DNA from: Madurella fahalii
Taxonomy: Eukaryota > Ascomycota > Sordariomycetes > Sordariales
Assembly (NCBI GenBank): GCA_029876055.1
Contig: CM056880.1
Span: 682,001-746,000, forward strand
Length of the DNA: 64,000 nucleotides
Direction of reading: 5' to 3'
In this document: in pieces, positions 22,920 through 35,300 of the stretch
Layout: every line of letters starts with the position of its first letter
Numbering within the stretch: position 1 is the first letter of the stretch
Notes under the pieces: generated by a model
Seen by the model: only the letters and a program-made list of their open reading frames with translations
Told to the model about the DNA's origin: nothing
The model's database searches: none
Made by a program: the position numbers and the translations under genes

Positions 22920-25315
22920 CGCTGCTGCGCATCATGGCCTGCAAGCCCTCCAAGCTGCCGTTGCAGCCCCTGCATCCGTGCCGGCATCAAGCTCCGTGAC
23001 ACCCCAGCAGAATGCATCGCTTCCCGATGCCGCCGCCTCGTACCTCACGGGCACCGGCACGCCTGTCGTTCCCGCCCCTGCGCCTGCTCCCGCTCCTGCG
23101 CCGGCCGCGACAAACCCGAAGGCCACTCGGCTGCGTCGGGCGTGCGACATGTGCAGCCAGCGCAAGGTCAAGGTGCGCACCCTCCAATCGGTTGATCTTC
23201 GAAGCGCTCGGAGCGACACAAGCTAACATTGGCCATGCAAACTAGTGCGACGAGACGCAGCCCTGCCGACCATGTCACGAACTGGGCGTGGAGTGCACCT
23301 TCAATCGCACAATGAAGCGACGTGGCCCTCCCAACAAGCACGCCGAGGCTGCAAAGGCGGCAAAGCAGCAACGGCTCGAGCCGAACCTTAGTCCCGGGCC
23401 ACACAAGGCTGCTGAGACGCTGATATCCATTGCCGGCGCGCAGGATGCGCAAGCGGTTCTCGATGCCGAGTCCATTGCGCCGTGGCCGGTCCTGACCCTG
23501 CTCATCGACGACTTCTTCACCTACATCCACCCGCTTGCCCCGTTCCCACACGAGCCCACGTTCAGGATGTCGTTTACGACCCGCGAGGATAGGACAAATC
23601 GGGCCTTCTTGGCCCTCCTGGCTAGTATGGTCGGCTGTCTGGTTGCGTCATTTCCCAGGACGGCGCGGCAGCACCTGAAGGCGCATCAACACGGCATGAA
23701 TATGTACCCGAAGGCAATCACTTTGATTGAGCGATGTCGGACTGTTGCGCTCGAGGCGCGGGGAGCAGCCTTCTACAACAAGGACGACGTGACCGTCTAC
23801 GATGCAGCCACCAGCTATTTCCTCGGCTTGGCCGCTGGATACACGATGCAGTGGAAGCTCTGCCGCCGTTTCATGGCCGAGACCATGTCCTTCATCCGGG
23901 AGCTAGGCTATCACAAACCCCGGGACATGGGCTCGTCCATGTTCGGCGTGACCTATCGCGGCCCGTCCTTTAACCATGTTGAAGACCAGCTCGGCAAGCG
24001 CATCTTCTGGTGCATGTTTCTCGGGATCAGGTCCATGGCGCAGCTCGGCACTCCCCACGGAGAAATCATTTTGCCGCCGCCCACCCCGACCGAACCGTAC
24101 CCCGAGTTCCCCGTCGAGGTCGATGATCAGTACATACTCGCGCACCAGATTCTCGGCCAACCAGAGGGCACCGTCTCCCTCCTCACCGGCTTCAACCAAG
24201 CCATCAAGATCTACATGACCATGAACGGCCTCGTCAGCGTGGAACTGTCTTACGGCATTACGACGCTGCCCTTCCACGACCAAAGGGCGATGCTCGATGA
24301 ATGCCTCCAAGCCGTCAAGCAGGTCATGGACGTGCTGCCGCGCGAGCTGACCATCGACCTTAACGCCGGCTCCGGCAACGCCGGCCACGGGCTGGACAAC
24401 CTCCTCCCGACCAGCCCTCAAACCACTCATCTGTTCGACGAGACCACCGCCACGGGCGGGCTGCATTACTGCCCCATCACTTATGCCCAGCAGCCACCAC
24501 CCACCGACTTCCGGCACTCGGTGGGCTCCCACCCGGAACGCCGGCGCTTGCTGCAGTACGAGATCCAAAAGGCAAATATTTACGCATCCCAACTAGCCAC
24601 CCGCTCGTACTACGTCGAGCGCTACCTCAACCTGCGCGACGCCCACCGCGAGCACGCCCGCCAAGCAGCCGCGGCTTCCTCCTCCTCCTTCACGACCAAC
24701 CCCAACCCCAATGGCGACGCGGCCGGCTCCAGCGACGCGGCCAACCCGAACGCGAGCAGCAACAAATCCGTCGCCGCGGCGGCCCTGCGCGCAGCGGCCG
24801 AGCAGACGCCGCACGCCGCGCCGACGCACGACGACGTGGACGACGCCGTCGACGCGGGCATGGTGGCGGAGCGCGAGCTGATCGTGCAGAACCTGCTGAC
24901 GGTGCTGACGAGCGTGTCGCAGCGCAACATGGAGCCCAACGGCGGGTCGCTGATCAACAAGATCCGCCAGGTGGCCAGCACGCTGGTCAACGACGCGCCC
25001 GAGCGCAAGGGCCCCGTCGCGGTCAAGGCCGACGAGAGCCTGCGCCTGTTCGTCGACGCCCTCATGCGCCTCGAGCGGGTCGGCGCCGCCGGCGGCGGCC
25101 AGAACGTCAACTTCAACTGGGGCCTGGGCCTCCCGGCCTCGTCGGCTATGAACCTCGGCGTCGGGCTCGGCATGGGGTTGGGCGTGAATGGGGACGGGGC
25201 GCAAGGGGTCGGTGCGCTGGTGGAGGACGAGGAGCAGGAGCTGAGGAATTGGGCGGATTTGAGGGAGTGTCAGGTGAGGTTTCTCCAGGGCGGCGGGTTT
25301 ATGGGCATGATATGA
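22756..25315 (+). CDS. Zn2Cys6 transcription factor with fungal-specific TF domain and poly-Ala tract
   Basis: About 828 aa from exons 22756-23172 and 23246-25315. The intron splits the zinc cluster, as in many fungal regulators: RRACDMCSQRKVK | CDETQPCRPCHELGVEC has all six cysteines with C-x2-C-x6-C spacing, followed by the basic linker MKRRGPPNKHAE. The N-tail holds Ala14-plus and (Pro-Ala)n tracts. The middle-homology domain is seen in FFTYIHPLAPFPHEPTFR, LALLASMVGCLVASFP, YFLGLAAGYTMQWKLC and FWCMFLGIRSM. The C-terminal part has low-complexity Asn/Ala stretches and a Gly-rich end. The sequence style resembles the COL-26/BglR-type carbon regulators, but I cannot confirm orthology. A nuclear DNA-binding activator is the expected role. 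Confidence 0.9.
22882..22917 (+). repeat. (GCC)12 trinucleotide repeat encoding poly-Ala
   Basis: Twelve uninterrupted GCC units within the first exon of the Zn2Cys6 regulator; part of a run of at least 14 alanines. Likely length-polymorphic. Confidence 0.9.
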
Positions 25316-26051
25316 CGGTTTGGAGGTGAGGGGTTGGGGGTGGGCTTCGGATCGCGGAGTTCATTGCTGTGGACGGAATATGGAAGGGTTCTTGCGCCGG
25401 CGTTTGGGCTGGGAAAATAAAGCTGGTATTACGTGGATCGGCGGCGGTGGGTATATGGTCTATAGGCGTATTATAAATTGTATGACGGGCATTAGTGGAG
25501 TATAGGAAAGGGACTGGCTAAGGTAGTGTTGTGGCTGCCGACGGGAATGTCTGGCGATGCTCGGTGTGGTGGGCTAGGTGCCGCTTCTCGGCCCATGCTC
25601 ACTGCGAAGCCATCGCTGGCTTGGGAGTGGCTCCCTGACACCCGTTGCTTAACATAACAGAGAATGACCATCAGGCTCTAGACTCGCTTTGACAGTGCTT
25701 TCCTCTTTCCAAGCGGTGGTGTAGTGACTTGCAAAAGTGATCTTTGCTCGCCACTGAAAAGTTTCATTCTGCCAGCGCTACGGAGTCAGTTCACCTTGGA
25801 GCAGGCTCCCGGATTCGACATCGATGCGTTCGGCCTCGAAATGGCGTTAATTAAACATCCGGCTCCGGCTGGTGCCAATTTTCTCTATCGCCTGGCACCC
25901 CATGAAGTGGCCGCCGGTGATGGGGGGACAGCATCGAAGAGTTTAAACCTGGAACCTGACAAGCTTCCAGTAGACAAACTCATCCTTGTGGCGCCTTCAC
26001 CCCATCCCCATCATTGTTCAATTTTTATCAGCATATTCCCCAGTCGCCGAT
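25316..26051. other. Intergenic
   Basis: Region between the regulator stop and the small secreted protein. No supported gene; open frames at 25724-25980 show no family resemblance. Confidence 0.45.
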
Positions 26052-26510
26052 ATGAAGTTCGCAGTCGCCGTTTGGATCGTACTTGCGCTTGTGCCGAGGA
26101 TGGCCTCTGCTGCCGCCGGTTCTACCAGAGCTGTAAGATACCACTGGTGGCCCCCTATCGGTCTCATGCCGTATCTTGTTCTTGACTGATTCTGGCAATG
26201 GGGACTAATGGTTAAGAAATACAGTACATGATGGCGGAATGCCAGTGGTGGGGGAACGGGAGGCCTGGGCCTCGCATCCTGGCTCGGATTCAGGGGCGCT
26301 GGGGAGCGTCGGCCCGATAGGACTGATACGGGGGAATTGGCACATTGAGGTGGGGTATTTGAGCATTGAGGGGAGCAGGTTTTCGTTGACGTGTCGCGCG
26401 TGAGTTTTCAGGGGATACAGTGACACTAATCGCTTGGGGCTAGGGGTCGATGCGCTCAGACCGGAAGGTACGGGACATATTGTGTAGTACAAGGAGATAT
26501 TCTTCTCTGA
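26052..26510 (+). CDS. Small secreted protein, three short exons (candidate)
   Basis: No long ORF marks it, but three exons close in frame to 116 aa: 26052-26160, 26225-26399 and 26444-26510. Exon 1 starts with a strong signal peptide, MKFAVAVWIVLALVPRMASA, with a likely cut after ASA. The mature chain is about 96 aa and reads RYHWWPPI, HDGGMPVVGE, GLIRGNWHIEVGY, then three Cys in LTCRAGRC and TYCVV. Intron 1 has branch-like CTAAT and acceptor ATACAG; intron 2 has donor GTGAGT, CACTAAT and GGCTAG. A competing donor GTAAGA at 26133 would give a different 58-aa product. The exon joins are inferred. Function unknown; the form fits a small secreted or effector-like protein. Confidence 0.5.
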
Positions 26511-27599
26511 CTTTACAGCATCAAGATCGTCGAACATGGATGCTCTGGTTTTGGAATTTACCCACGAGTTAGAGATGTAACTAGTACCTAATTAGCACCC
26601 GAGCTGGGAGCTTTTGGTCTCATCGAAATCATTGCTACCTACTGGCAGTACCTTCAGGTTTTCATCTACCCCTAAATTCGGCTTTTGAGAACCCGACTGT
26701 CTGGTCCACATTTCGCTGCTTAAAGCCGGTATCAAGCCTGTCTCTTGGACGTTCAGCGAAGGCGGCGTTCTGCAACTTCCCCTCCGCCGAGTACCTACCC
26801 GTAGGCATTGAGGAAATCCGTGAATGTGCAGTGGCAGCAGCAAACCGGCCAGGCCTGTCAAACGATTGGCAGGCTTCGCTTCCCGACAGGTTGCTCTGTC
26901 AGGTTCATGAGTGGTAGGTACTCGCACCTGAAGGCCTCCGATTCGCCGGAACAAACGCAATCTGGCTAAGGTACCTGAGCTATTGGCCCCACTTTCTTGG
27001 GCTGCGTAAGGTAACTGTCATTTGAATCGTTGTGATTTTGTTTTCCTTTCTTGTTGGGTCGGATTTTCTATCCCACCCAGGAAGATAGTGCTGCCTAGAA
27101 TCCTAGGAACTAACAGCCTCATATTTCTCACTCAGGCTGGCGATAATTACCTTGATTGCTTTGTGCTGCCTTAGCGTGGGTGCCCATCAGCGCGTACTTC
27201 CCTGTCTTCTGCTCACGTCTGGCCCCAGCTTCGTATAAAAGATGGCGTCTAGAACGGATGGGCACTTTAGGTGCTTGTGCGTAAAGGGGGCCGATTGGCC
27301 AGGCACCAGCATGATTACTTCCAGTTCATTGGGGTGAAAACAGTTGCCTGGACACCCGCATGATGTTTTGGAGGAAACGTCAGGCAGCTCCATATTTCCG
27401 GTCATAAGGTGGTAAGGTTGGCCGTTGGCAGCAGCCACGCATCGGAGATAGCAAACGGGTCGTGATTTGTGAAAAAAAAAAAAAAAAAAAAAAAAAAAGA
27501 CTCTGGGTGCATCTGCTGTCCTTTTCATCTAAGTTCCAACTCATCAACCTCAACCTTACTCTTTTCTTTTAAGCCGCTATCAGTAGTGAGTACCTAGGT
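26511..27599. other. Intergenic with A27 tract upstream of the kinesin gene
   Basis: About 1.1 kb. An uninterrupted A27 run at 27472-27498 lies about 100 bp before the kinesin start codon, inside what should be its promoter or leader. No gene recognised. Confidence 0.5.
27472..27498 (+). repeat. Homopolymer A27
   Basis: Twenty-seven consecutive A bases just upstream of the kinesin-like gene. Poly(dA:dT) tracts often keep promoters free of nucleosomes; that role here is inference. Confidence 0.9.
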
Positions 27600-29655
27600 A
27601 TGGAGCAGTTTTTCCTCGAGAATGCCGAGCGCTACAAGCGACTCGTTGCTGCTTTCAAACCAAGCGCTCCCAACACGAAGAACAACGACTCGACCGCTGC
27701 TAGTACCGAGATCGTGGTCAGCACACGTATTCGCCCGATGCTCGAAGATGAAGAGAGCCAGGGCTTTCCAGTCGCCGTGTACATTCGCAGCAACACGGTT
27801 GACGTGCACGAACTGAAGAGGCCTGTTAGAGGACTGCCTACTCTCATGGTAGGGAGCGCAACGACACCCCCCCCCCCCCCCCCCCAAAAAAAAAAAAAAA
27901 AAAAAAAGCCGAGAAATGACCTGACTCTCGACAGTCTTCCAATTACACTGTCGACCAAGTGTTTGGTCCGGATGCCACATCGGCCGAGGTTTACGGCGCG
28001 CTCGTGAAGCCCCTCGTCCCCTGGGCATGGGGTGGAGGTATTGGCACCATGTTCGCATACGGACAGACCGGTTCAGGAAAGACATTCACCGTCAGCGACC
28101 TTGAGCGCCATGTCGCCGAGACTTTGATGGATGGGTCGCTGGATGGGGAGAGGAAGATTTACATCTCCATCTTTGAGCTGGCAGGCCAAGTGGCAAACGG
28201 TGAGCCAAAACGCCATCTCCGCCGGGATTCGGCTGCCCCTGCTTACAATAGGTCTTACAGACCTTCTCAATGCGCGAAAACAAATCTCAATCCTCGAAGA
28301 CTCGCTCGGCACCACACAGATGGCCGGGGCCATGGAGCATCGGGTGACTGATAAGGACTCGCTTCTCGAGTACATTGAGGCCGCTGCGTCTCTCCGACGT
28401 ACAGCAACAACCTTCAGGAACGACAGCTCCTCACGCTCCCACGCAATCTGCCGACTCCGCTTTGAGAACCCCGGGATGCCCTCAGCCGAAGATGGTCTTC
28501 TTTACCTGATCGACCTTGCAGGATCCGAGGCCGCTCGCGACAAAGCAAGTCATGACACGACGCGCATGAAAGAAGCCCGCGAGATCAACACCAGCCTTTC
28601 CGTCCTCAAAGACTGCATCCGCGGCCGCGCCCTCGCTGACGCCACCTCTTACGCCGGGAAGCCAACCAAGAAGCCCGCCTACATCCCCTTTCGCCAGAGT
28701 GCCCTGACCAAAACCTTGAAGCACGTCTTCGATCCTGCCAGCGGACGCAGCTGCAAGACGGTTGTCGTGGCCTGCGTCAACCCCTGTCTCGCCGACGTCG
28801 GCGCTAGCAAGAACACCTTGCGCTATGCCGAGATGCTGCGGGCGGTGGTGCCTAGGACGAAGCCGGCCGAGTACAGCCCCGATGTGCCGGCGACCTGGAA
28901 CAACGAGCAGCTTCGGAGCTGGATTGGACGCAACGTACGTTTTACTGCCCCATGCATCCTCCTCTCTGCCAACCCCAAAAGACTCAACTGACTTTGTCTA
29001 TGTCGCAACCAACTAGTCCGGTCACCCTGCCGTCAACCCCGTTCTTCTGGCCCCCTTCGAATCAGGCTCTCAGCTGCTCCGCCTGCCGGCCCCCGAGTTC
29101 CTCTCCCGCTGCATCAAGACGCCGGGCGTGTCTTACGAGCAGGCTCACGCCTTCCAGATCAAATTCTGGGGGATGCACGTCAATTCCCGGCGAGCCGCCA
29201 GCGCTCCGCCTCCCAAACCGGCCAGCAAGACCAATCCCACGGGGCCTGTGGCGTCTCGGATGGAGTTGCTCGACTCCAGTGCCGATCCGGACCCGAGCGC
29301 CGCGTCCATCCCGTTCAAGGAGCGGATTAGGCCTGGGATGGTGGTCATTTGGAACCCACCGGCAGAGTATGCTTTCGTTGGGGTCGGTGAAAAGAGTTGT
29401 GCCATGGTGTTGTGCCCGGCCCCAGCTGTGAGTGAGAAGGTGAAGGATGTCAGAGGGGTCCAGGTCAACCCGGGCGACGTGAAGATGGAAGATAAGGGTG
29501 AGGCGTATCTTTGCGCCTTGGTGATGCCTTCGTTGTTACCGGGATCGTATGGAATTAGCTTGTGGCGGCAGGTAGTTGTCACGGTGGAGCAGATGGAGGC
29601 AGAGATGTTGCTGGAGTGGGATGAGGCATCGAGGTATTATTACAAGACTGTTTAG
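27600..29655 (+). CDS. Kinesin motor-domain protein, kinesin-13-like
   Basis: Microtubule motor or depolymerase of about 608 aa; exons 27600-27848, 27935-28199, 28261-28934 and 29017-29655. The motor domain lies near the N-terminus: EIVVSTRIRPM, VDQVFGPDA, P-loop FAYGQTGSGKTFTV, FELAG, switch I NDSSSRSHA, switch II LIDLAGSE, then INTSLSVLKDCIRG and a microtubule-binding RQSALTKTLKHVF. LKDCIR resembles the kinesin-13 LKECIR block, as does the short neck-free N-terminus, though the KVD/KEC loop cannot be confirmed. The 210-residue C-terminal part has no coiled coil that I can see and contains WNPPAEYAFVGVG and IKFWGMHVNS. Intron 1 contains C19A22. Role in microtubule dynamics is inferred. Confidence 0.85.
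27867..27907 (+). repeat. Compound homopolymer C19-A22 in kinesin intron 1
   Basis: Nineteen C bases directly followed by twenty-two A bases make up about half of the 86-bp intron. Gene finders that read through it see a false poly-Pro/poly-Lys protein. Confidence 0.9.
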
Positions 29656-30759
29656 AGGAGACCGGTGAAAGGCTCCTGAAGCTGCTTCTGAAGCTTAGGG
29701 GATGCAAGTCAGCTCAAGGGGTTGCCGACAGTGTGGCTCAGAGGATCACGAGCGGCTCTGTTCTTAGCTAAAATGCCACTCCTCAATTCTGGTGATATGA
29801 TAGCTGTAAGCGAGTCCCGAGGGAAGACGATAGATGCGCGAGACGCTGACTTGTCTCCCACGTGGTTGCGGTATTGCCAAGTTGGAGCTGTTGGCCGTGA
29901 GTGTGGTTGCCGACGCTACTCAAAAGCCCACCAATGAACAGTCTATATGCCGAGCGCGATGACTAGGTACTAAGCAAGGCCTCCCGAGCTTTCGCTTTCT
30001 CGAAGCTTTCCTTACCTTCCCTTTGTATCTACCGGATGGACAGCCTCCTCCGCATTTCAAGCCAACCGGGGTAGATCCCAGTGCAACCCGAAATCCCACC
30101 AACCCTGTGTGATTCCAGTGCCAAGAGGTTACATAACGCCCATCTCCGTGAAACTTCGCATCTGCCGTTGCCAAGACACGATCTGATCGTCGCCTGCCTG
30201 GGGAGGCGAATGCTGGAATCGTGCGTGAATCCCATCAACATGGTGCATCTGGTGGCCAGCCTGAGCTGAAGCGAGGGCAAGGAGGTGCTAAGTAGACAAC
30301 TCAACGACTTGCGGAGAAGACGGAGACGCTTGTTCACGGGGTGCAACCATCATGTTGCTCCTGGCCTGATGACAATTCCTCGTTCGTGCGAAAATATCAT
30401 TCAATACACGTAGACACTGGCAAGGTGTGGGTGGCTTGACAGCCGGCGCAACATGTTCGGCCGGACGTTCCGAGCAATGCCGGGGGAGCTCAGCCCAGCA
30501 AGGAAGAGACCCCGAGGCCTAAGGCGCTGGGACGGCCCTGGCTGGTGTGGGCCTTGAAACAAAATATCCAATTTAGGGGTGAACGTAGGAGATCGACGCC
30601 AGGCCTTAAATAATGGGTGATAATAGCAATAGATGGGAGCAGTCTATAAAAGCGCCCTGGACATCTTCCGAAGGTTATAGGATTCCGCAGAGCTGAACAA
30701 CCGCAAAACCATCAGCTTTCGTTCAGGTCTTGCCAGTTGAGCTCTTAAGAACCTCAACG
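29656..30759. promoter_or_regulatory. Intergenic; pectate lyase promoter with TATA box
   Basis: About 1.1 kb without a supported gene. TATAAAAG at 30645-30652 lies about 108 bp upstream of the pectate lyase ATG. A pyrimidine-rich stretch (CTTTC, 30715-30720) is near the probable start of transcription. Confidence 0.55.
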
Positions 30760-31582
30760 ATGCAGTCCACTATCCTCACCATTCTCGCCTCTGCGGCCCT
30801 CGCAGCAGCCCAAACCAACACCAACCTGCAGACCAACTTCCCCACCGCCACGAGCACAACCCACCTCGCCGCGGCCCGTACCCTCGCCGCCGGCGAGAAC
30901 TTCGATGGTCGCATGCTACAGTGGGACCGCAACCCGTCCACCTGCAGTGGTCAGGCCGAGGGAGGCGAGAAGGACGCCGTATTCATCCTCCAGGATGGCG
31001 CCACCCTGAGCAACGTCATCATCGGGCCTAACAACGGCGAAGGCGTCCACTGCAAGGGCACATGCACCCTCAACAATGTGTAAGTCGCTGCACCTCCCAA
31101 CCTCAGCCATCTAGCCCACGGACCAAGTTACCTAACCATGGCACCCTCCTAGGTGGTGGACCGACGTCTGCGAGGACGCCGCGACCTTCCGTCAGGCCTC
31201 GGGCACGTCGTACGTCAACGGCGGCGGTGCGCGCGGGGCGTCGGACAAGGTCTTCCAGCACAACGGCGGCGGCACCGTCGCCGTCAAGAACTTCTTCGCG
31301 AGCAACATCGGCAAGCTGTACCGCTCGCGCGGCAACTGTAGCAAGCAGTACGCGCGTCACTCGACCTTCACCAACGTCCGCGTCGTCGACAAGGCGTCGG
31401 TCGTGGCCGGTGTCAACTCCAACTTGGGCGATACGACGGTGGTGAGGGACTCGTGCGTCCTGGCGGGTGCCACCTGCTGGCTGTATGAGGGCAACAGCAG
31501 CGGGGACGAGCCGAGGAAGATTGGGAGTGGCCCGTCGGGGACGGCGTGCTCGGCTATTGCGGTCCAGACTCAGGGCTGCTGA
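30760..31582 (+). CDS. Pectate lyase, polysaccharide lyase family 3 (secreted)
   Basis: Calcium-dependent extracellular lyase that cleaves polygalacturonate by beta-elimination. 249 aa from exons 30760-31079 and 31153-31582. A signal peptide, MQSTILTILASAALAAAQ, is followed by a short linker and the PL3 core: FDGRMLQWDR, GQAEGGEKDAVFILQDGATL, NVIIGPNNGEGVHCKGTCTL, VWWTDVCEDAATFRQ, VFQHNGGGTVAVKNFF, KLYRSRGNCS and TNVRVVDKASVVAGVNSN. WWxDVCEDA and the Lys/Arg residues of the parallel beta-helix are as in active PL3 enzymes. The single intron splits the codon before the WW pair. Length matches the family without an extra domain. Confidence 0.94.
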
Positions 31583-32322
31583 GCCATGTCTGCCGGATGA
31601 TATAAGCTGGACTTGGAGGTCAACACTGTTGCGGGGGTTGGAAAATTCTTGTATATATTTGTCCGGTCTCAAAAGAAGCTTTTGTATATAATTGAAATTC
31701 TCGATCATTACTCCGATTAGGAACAGCACCCTTGGCTTCAGTGCTAAATCTTGCTGTACTTAGCTAAGCGGCCTGAATCTATCGACCGGCCCTACCTCCT
31801 TACCAACCACTAGTTCCGGAACTTTCAGCCCTATAGTACAAGGTTCATGTCCCAGTTGGTACAAACTTCAGTTGTTGGCCAGGATCTAGGTTTCGGTGGT
31901 ATGGGAAGCCACGTAACATGGTACTCTGCTATTTCCCTGTCCTTCCCGCAACTAGTACAGTAAGAAGTAGGGAGGTCTAAGGACTTGTTCCTTGAATAAG
32001 AAGTTCCGGAGGCCTGTAGTTCTGGTACCGGCCAGAATTATTAGTGGGCTCTGGGCTTTTGTCAGACCCTGATGTCCCCGTAAGGTCCCAGGTATCGGTG
32101 AAAAGCAGTCTCGGCGGGTTTTCGCTAGCCTACTAAATACTAAGCCGGCTCTAGATTTGCTCCCCTAGAGCAAGACTGAGCTCTACATGCGCTTTTTGCC
32201 AAGAATATCATCAATTAGGCTCTGTGTTACCAGCATTACTGTCCGCCGATTCTCCCTGATCATGCCCGATACATAGTATCACCGAACCCAGCCTGATCCT
32301 CAGATACGCATGCTTTTACCGT
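31583..32322. other. Intergenic, convergent 3' ends
   Basis: 740 bp with no ORF, repeat or RNA gene that I can support. Confidence 0.5.
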
Positions 32323-35300
32323 TCAATTGCTTACAGCGCTTGATCTCACATAATTAGTCCACTCCGGAGCCATCCACTCGTCAACCCACTTACGCATCCA
32401 GCCGCGACTCACGGCTGGCATGTTGCGCAACGTTGGACTAGCGGCCAATGCTCGCTTGACCGATAGGATGGTCGGCGAGGCAACTTGAGCTGCAGGGTCG
32501 TTGCACAAGGCCCACAGACCGTTGCGGTAAAAGTCCAGTAGCTTTATGGCAGGATTAGAAACTGCCAACGCTGCGAGATTGCTGACTCCGTCCTGGTCTC
32601 CTCCAGTATCGCTTCCCTCTAGGCGGGCTAACCAGGTCGGAGGCGACACGATGCTGGGTGCTTGTTTATCACTAGAGGACGCACGTGCCGCGTCGATGAT
32701 AGCGGGGACCAGCTCGCTCCAGGGCGTGGTGTGCGGGTTGCGTAGGTGGAACACATTGGCGCCCGTGGCTTGTTCTTCGGGGTGGCTGTCTGCCAGGGCG
32801 AGATCGCAGACCACCTCGGCCAGCAGATCAGCTGGCATCCAGTCGACGTCAGTAAACGAGGGACCCAGGTTGTCTGGTATACACCCCAGATGCAAAGAAC
32901 TGAGAACCAGACTGGGCAGCCACTCGGAGCGGTTCCACGGCATCCCACGGCGGCCGCTACCCACCGAGCCAGAAATCTGTCCGACACGCAGAACCGACAC
33001 AGGCAAGCCCAGATGACGCGCCGCAGCGTCGCACAACGCCTCAGCGAGGAACTTGCTCTGCGAATATCCGTTTCGGAATGGCGTGTCAAGCGCCTCAAAG
33101 ATGACTTCCTCAGCCGGCCCGGCATCGAGCGGCCGGCCGCCCACCGCGCCAACAGACGAGACAAACACAACGCGAATAGGCCGCGGGCCAGCCGCTAGCG
33201 AAAAGAGGTTCACCATTCCGGCCAGCTGAGGTCGGAATGCCGGCAGCGCCAGGTTGAAGTTGACGGGCCAGGCGTTGTGAATCACAAGGCCCGCCCGGGC
33301 GCGGAGAGCGGCATACGCCGCATCGCTCAGACCCAAGGAGGGCCGCGCCAGGTCGACGTGCAGGAAGGTAATGCGCTCAGCGTCGTCTAGGACGTCCATA
33401 GCAAACCCAGCGGCGGTGAAGCGCTCGGCCTGTGCGGAACGGCCGCCATCCGGGCTGCGGTTCAAGCAAAAGACGTGGCCAACCTCCGGACGGTTAAGTA
33501 AAGCGTGCAGGATCAGTGTGCCTAGGGCTCCGGTCGAGCCGGTCAGGATGACGTCGACTGGTTCGGGGAGCTGCGTTGGGGACGACTTGGTTATCGGGAT
33601 CTGGTGGATCAGAGCGCGGTACGTGGATAGTAGCGGCTCCATTATATCACGATCCTCCTCGAGGGTGTCTTTGTTTTGCGTGACGGCGGTGGCCAGCTGG
33701 GGAACCGTCGGGTTCTGGTAGACGGTGGAGATACCGAGGTCTGGGCGGTATAGACCGCGCCGGAGGGCACGAGCGAGCTGCAGCACCTGCAGCGAGTCCA
33801 TGCCGCGTTCGAAGAAGTTGGCCGAGTCGTCCACATCCTGCCAGCCTGTCACAGCACCGACGCTCTTCTGGATGAAATGTTTGACGGCATCTGCATCTGC
33901 CGGGTCAAGCGCCGCAGCCGCATCTTCCTCTACGACGACATCGGCATCGGTATACAAGCGGTCAATGTCCGCGGAATACTGAGTGACGCTGATGGCCCGT
34001 TGGATTGTTCCTTTCGGTGTACGGATAAGGGGGCGGTCCGGCGTCGCCACCAGAATCAGTGATTTCTCGATGCGTGCGTGGGCAGGGGCGGCACGATTGG
34101 CTACTTCGATGACGGGCCAGACACGTTCAATAAGGGTGGCCTGCTCCGCTGTCGTCAGCGGATGGTCAACGCCGGCTGGCTCGATGAGTAGAGCTGCCTG
34201 GAATCTCTGGGCGCCGAGGACAAGGGCGCCGCTCAGCTCAGGGGCGTGAGCGACAAGGTACTGCTCCATCGAGACGGGGTTGGTCTTCTCGCCGTTCAAA
34301 AAGACAATGACATCGTCGGCGCGGGCCCGCCAGCGCCATGCGTTGGACACCGTCGGGTGCGGTTCGAACAGGTCTTGAGTGCGGTACTCCTGCTCAAGTT
34401 GGTTAAGCTCCAGTATGCTAAAGGGCAGCTGCGTAGTATCAAGCGCCTCGTCGCGACGGACGACGAGTTCGTAGACACCATCAGCAGACTCCTCAAAAAC
34501 GAACCCGGCACGCGGATGGAAGCAGACGTAGTGCCAGTCGGACGGTGAAAGCTCGGCTGGCAGCAGCTGGTTTGGGATGCCGATTTCAGACGCGCCAAAC
34601 TGGCAGCGCAGCGGGACTTTGGCGGAGACCCGGTCACCGAGAGCCTGCGGCAGATCACCGCCAATGTAGATAATCTGCTCTAGATGCTTGGCGCAGTAGT
34701 CGAGAAGTTCGGGGTCTTGGGCCAACTCGGCTACGATGGACGGCGCGAGCAGTGCTATATCAGCGGGCGACCGCTTCAGAGCCTCAACAACCCCATGGGC
34801 AGTGGCTACGGTGGCGGTAGCGGGCGAAATCATGATATTCCCAAACGGGATGCCAAACAACAAGTACTGGCCCAACCCGGCTCCCTGATGCTGTGAGCTC
34901 GTGCTAATGGTAGGCAAGTGTTTGAGCGTGGGCGTACATGGAAGGGAGGCAGCGTGTTCAGCACGCGCTTACCGAGATACAGGCTGTCTTGAGAGGGGAC
35001 TCCGTGAGGCGCAGCAAGGGCGCTATTCCTGTGATGGCGTGCCACCGACTCATGCGTCCAAGTCAGGGGCTTTGGGATGCCCGTAGATCCGGAGGTGTGT
35101 CTGTGCCGCGTCAGAGTCCAAGACGGCAACAAGAGCGTCCGAAAAGTTACATGATGAAGAGTGGATCCCAGTGTGCCTCCTCGAACGACTTGGTATACCC
35201 GTACTCGGGTGACCTTTTCTCCAAAAGCTCGTCGATACGTGGGATAGTCAGATGGCGGGGCCGGACTGCTTGAAGGACCGGGGCGGCAGGGGCTGGCACT

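Noticed and set aside
1..24592. A single biosynthetic cluster joining P450, MFS, SDR, TauD and CipB-like genes.
   Set aside because: No backbone synthase in this half, unrelated housekeeping-type genes (sirtuin) lie between, and large gaps separate them.
23903..25204. Long minus-strand ORFs opposite the Zn2Cys6 regulator.
   Set aside because: Antisense shadows in high-GC coding sequence.
27187..27528. Minus-strand ORF of 113 codons with poly-Phe.
   Set aside because: Created by the A27 tract; no codon bias or family features.
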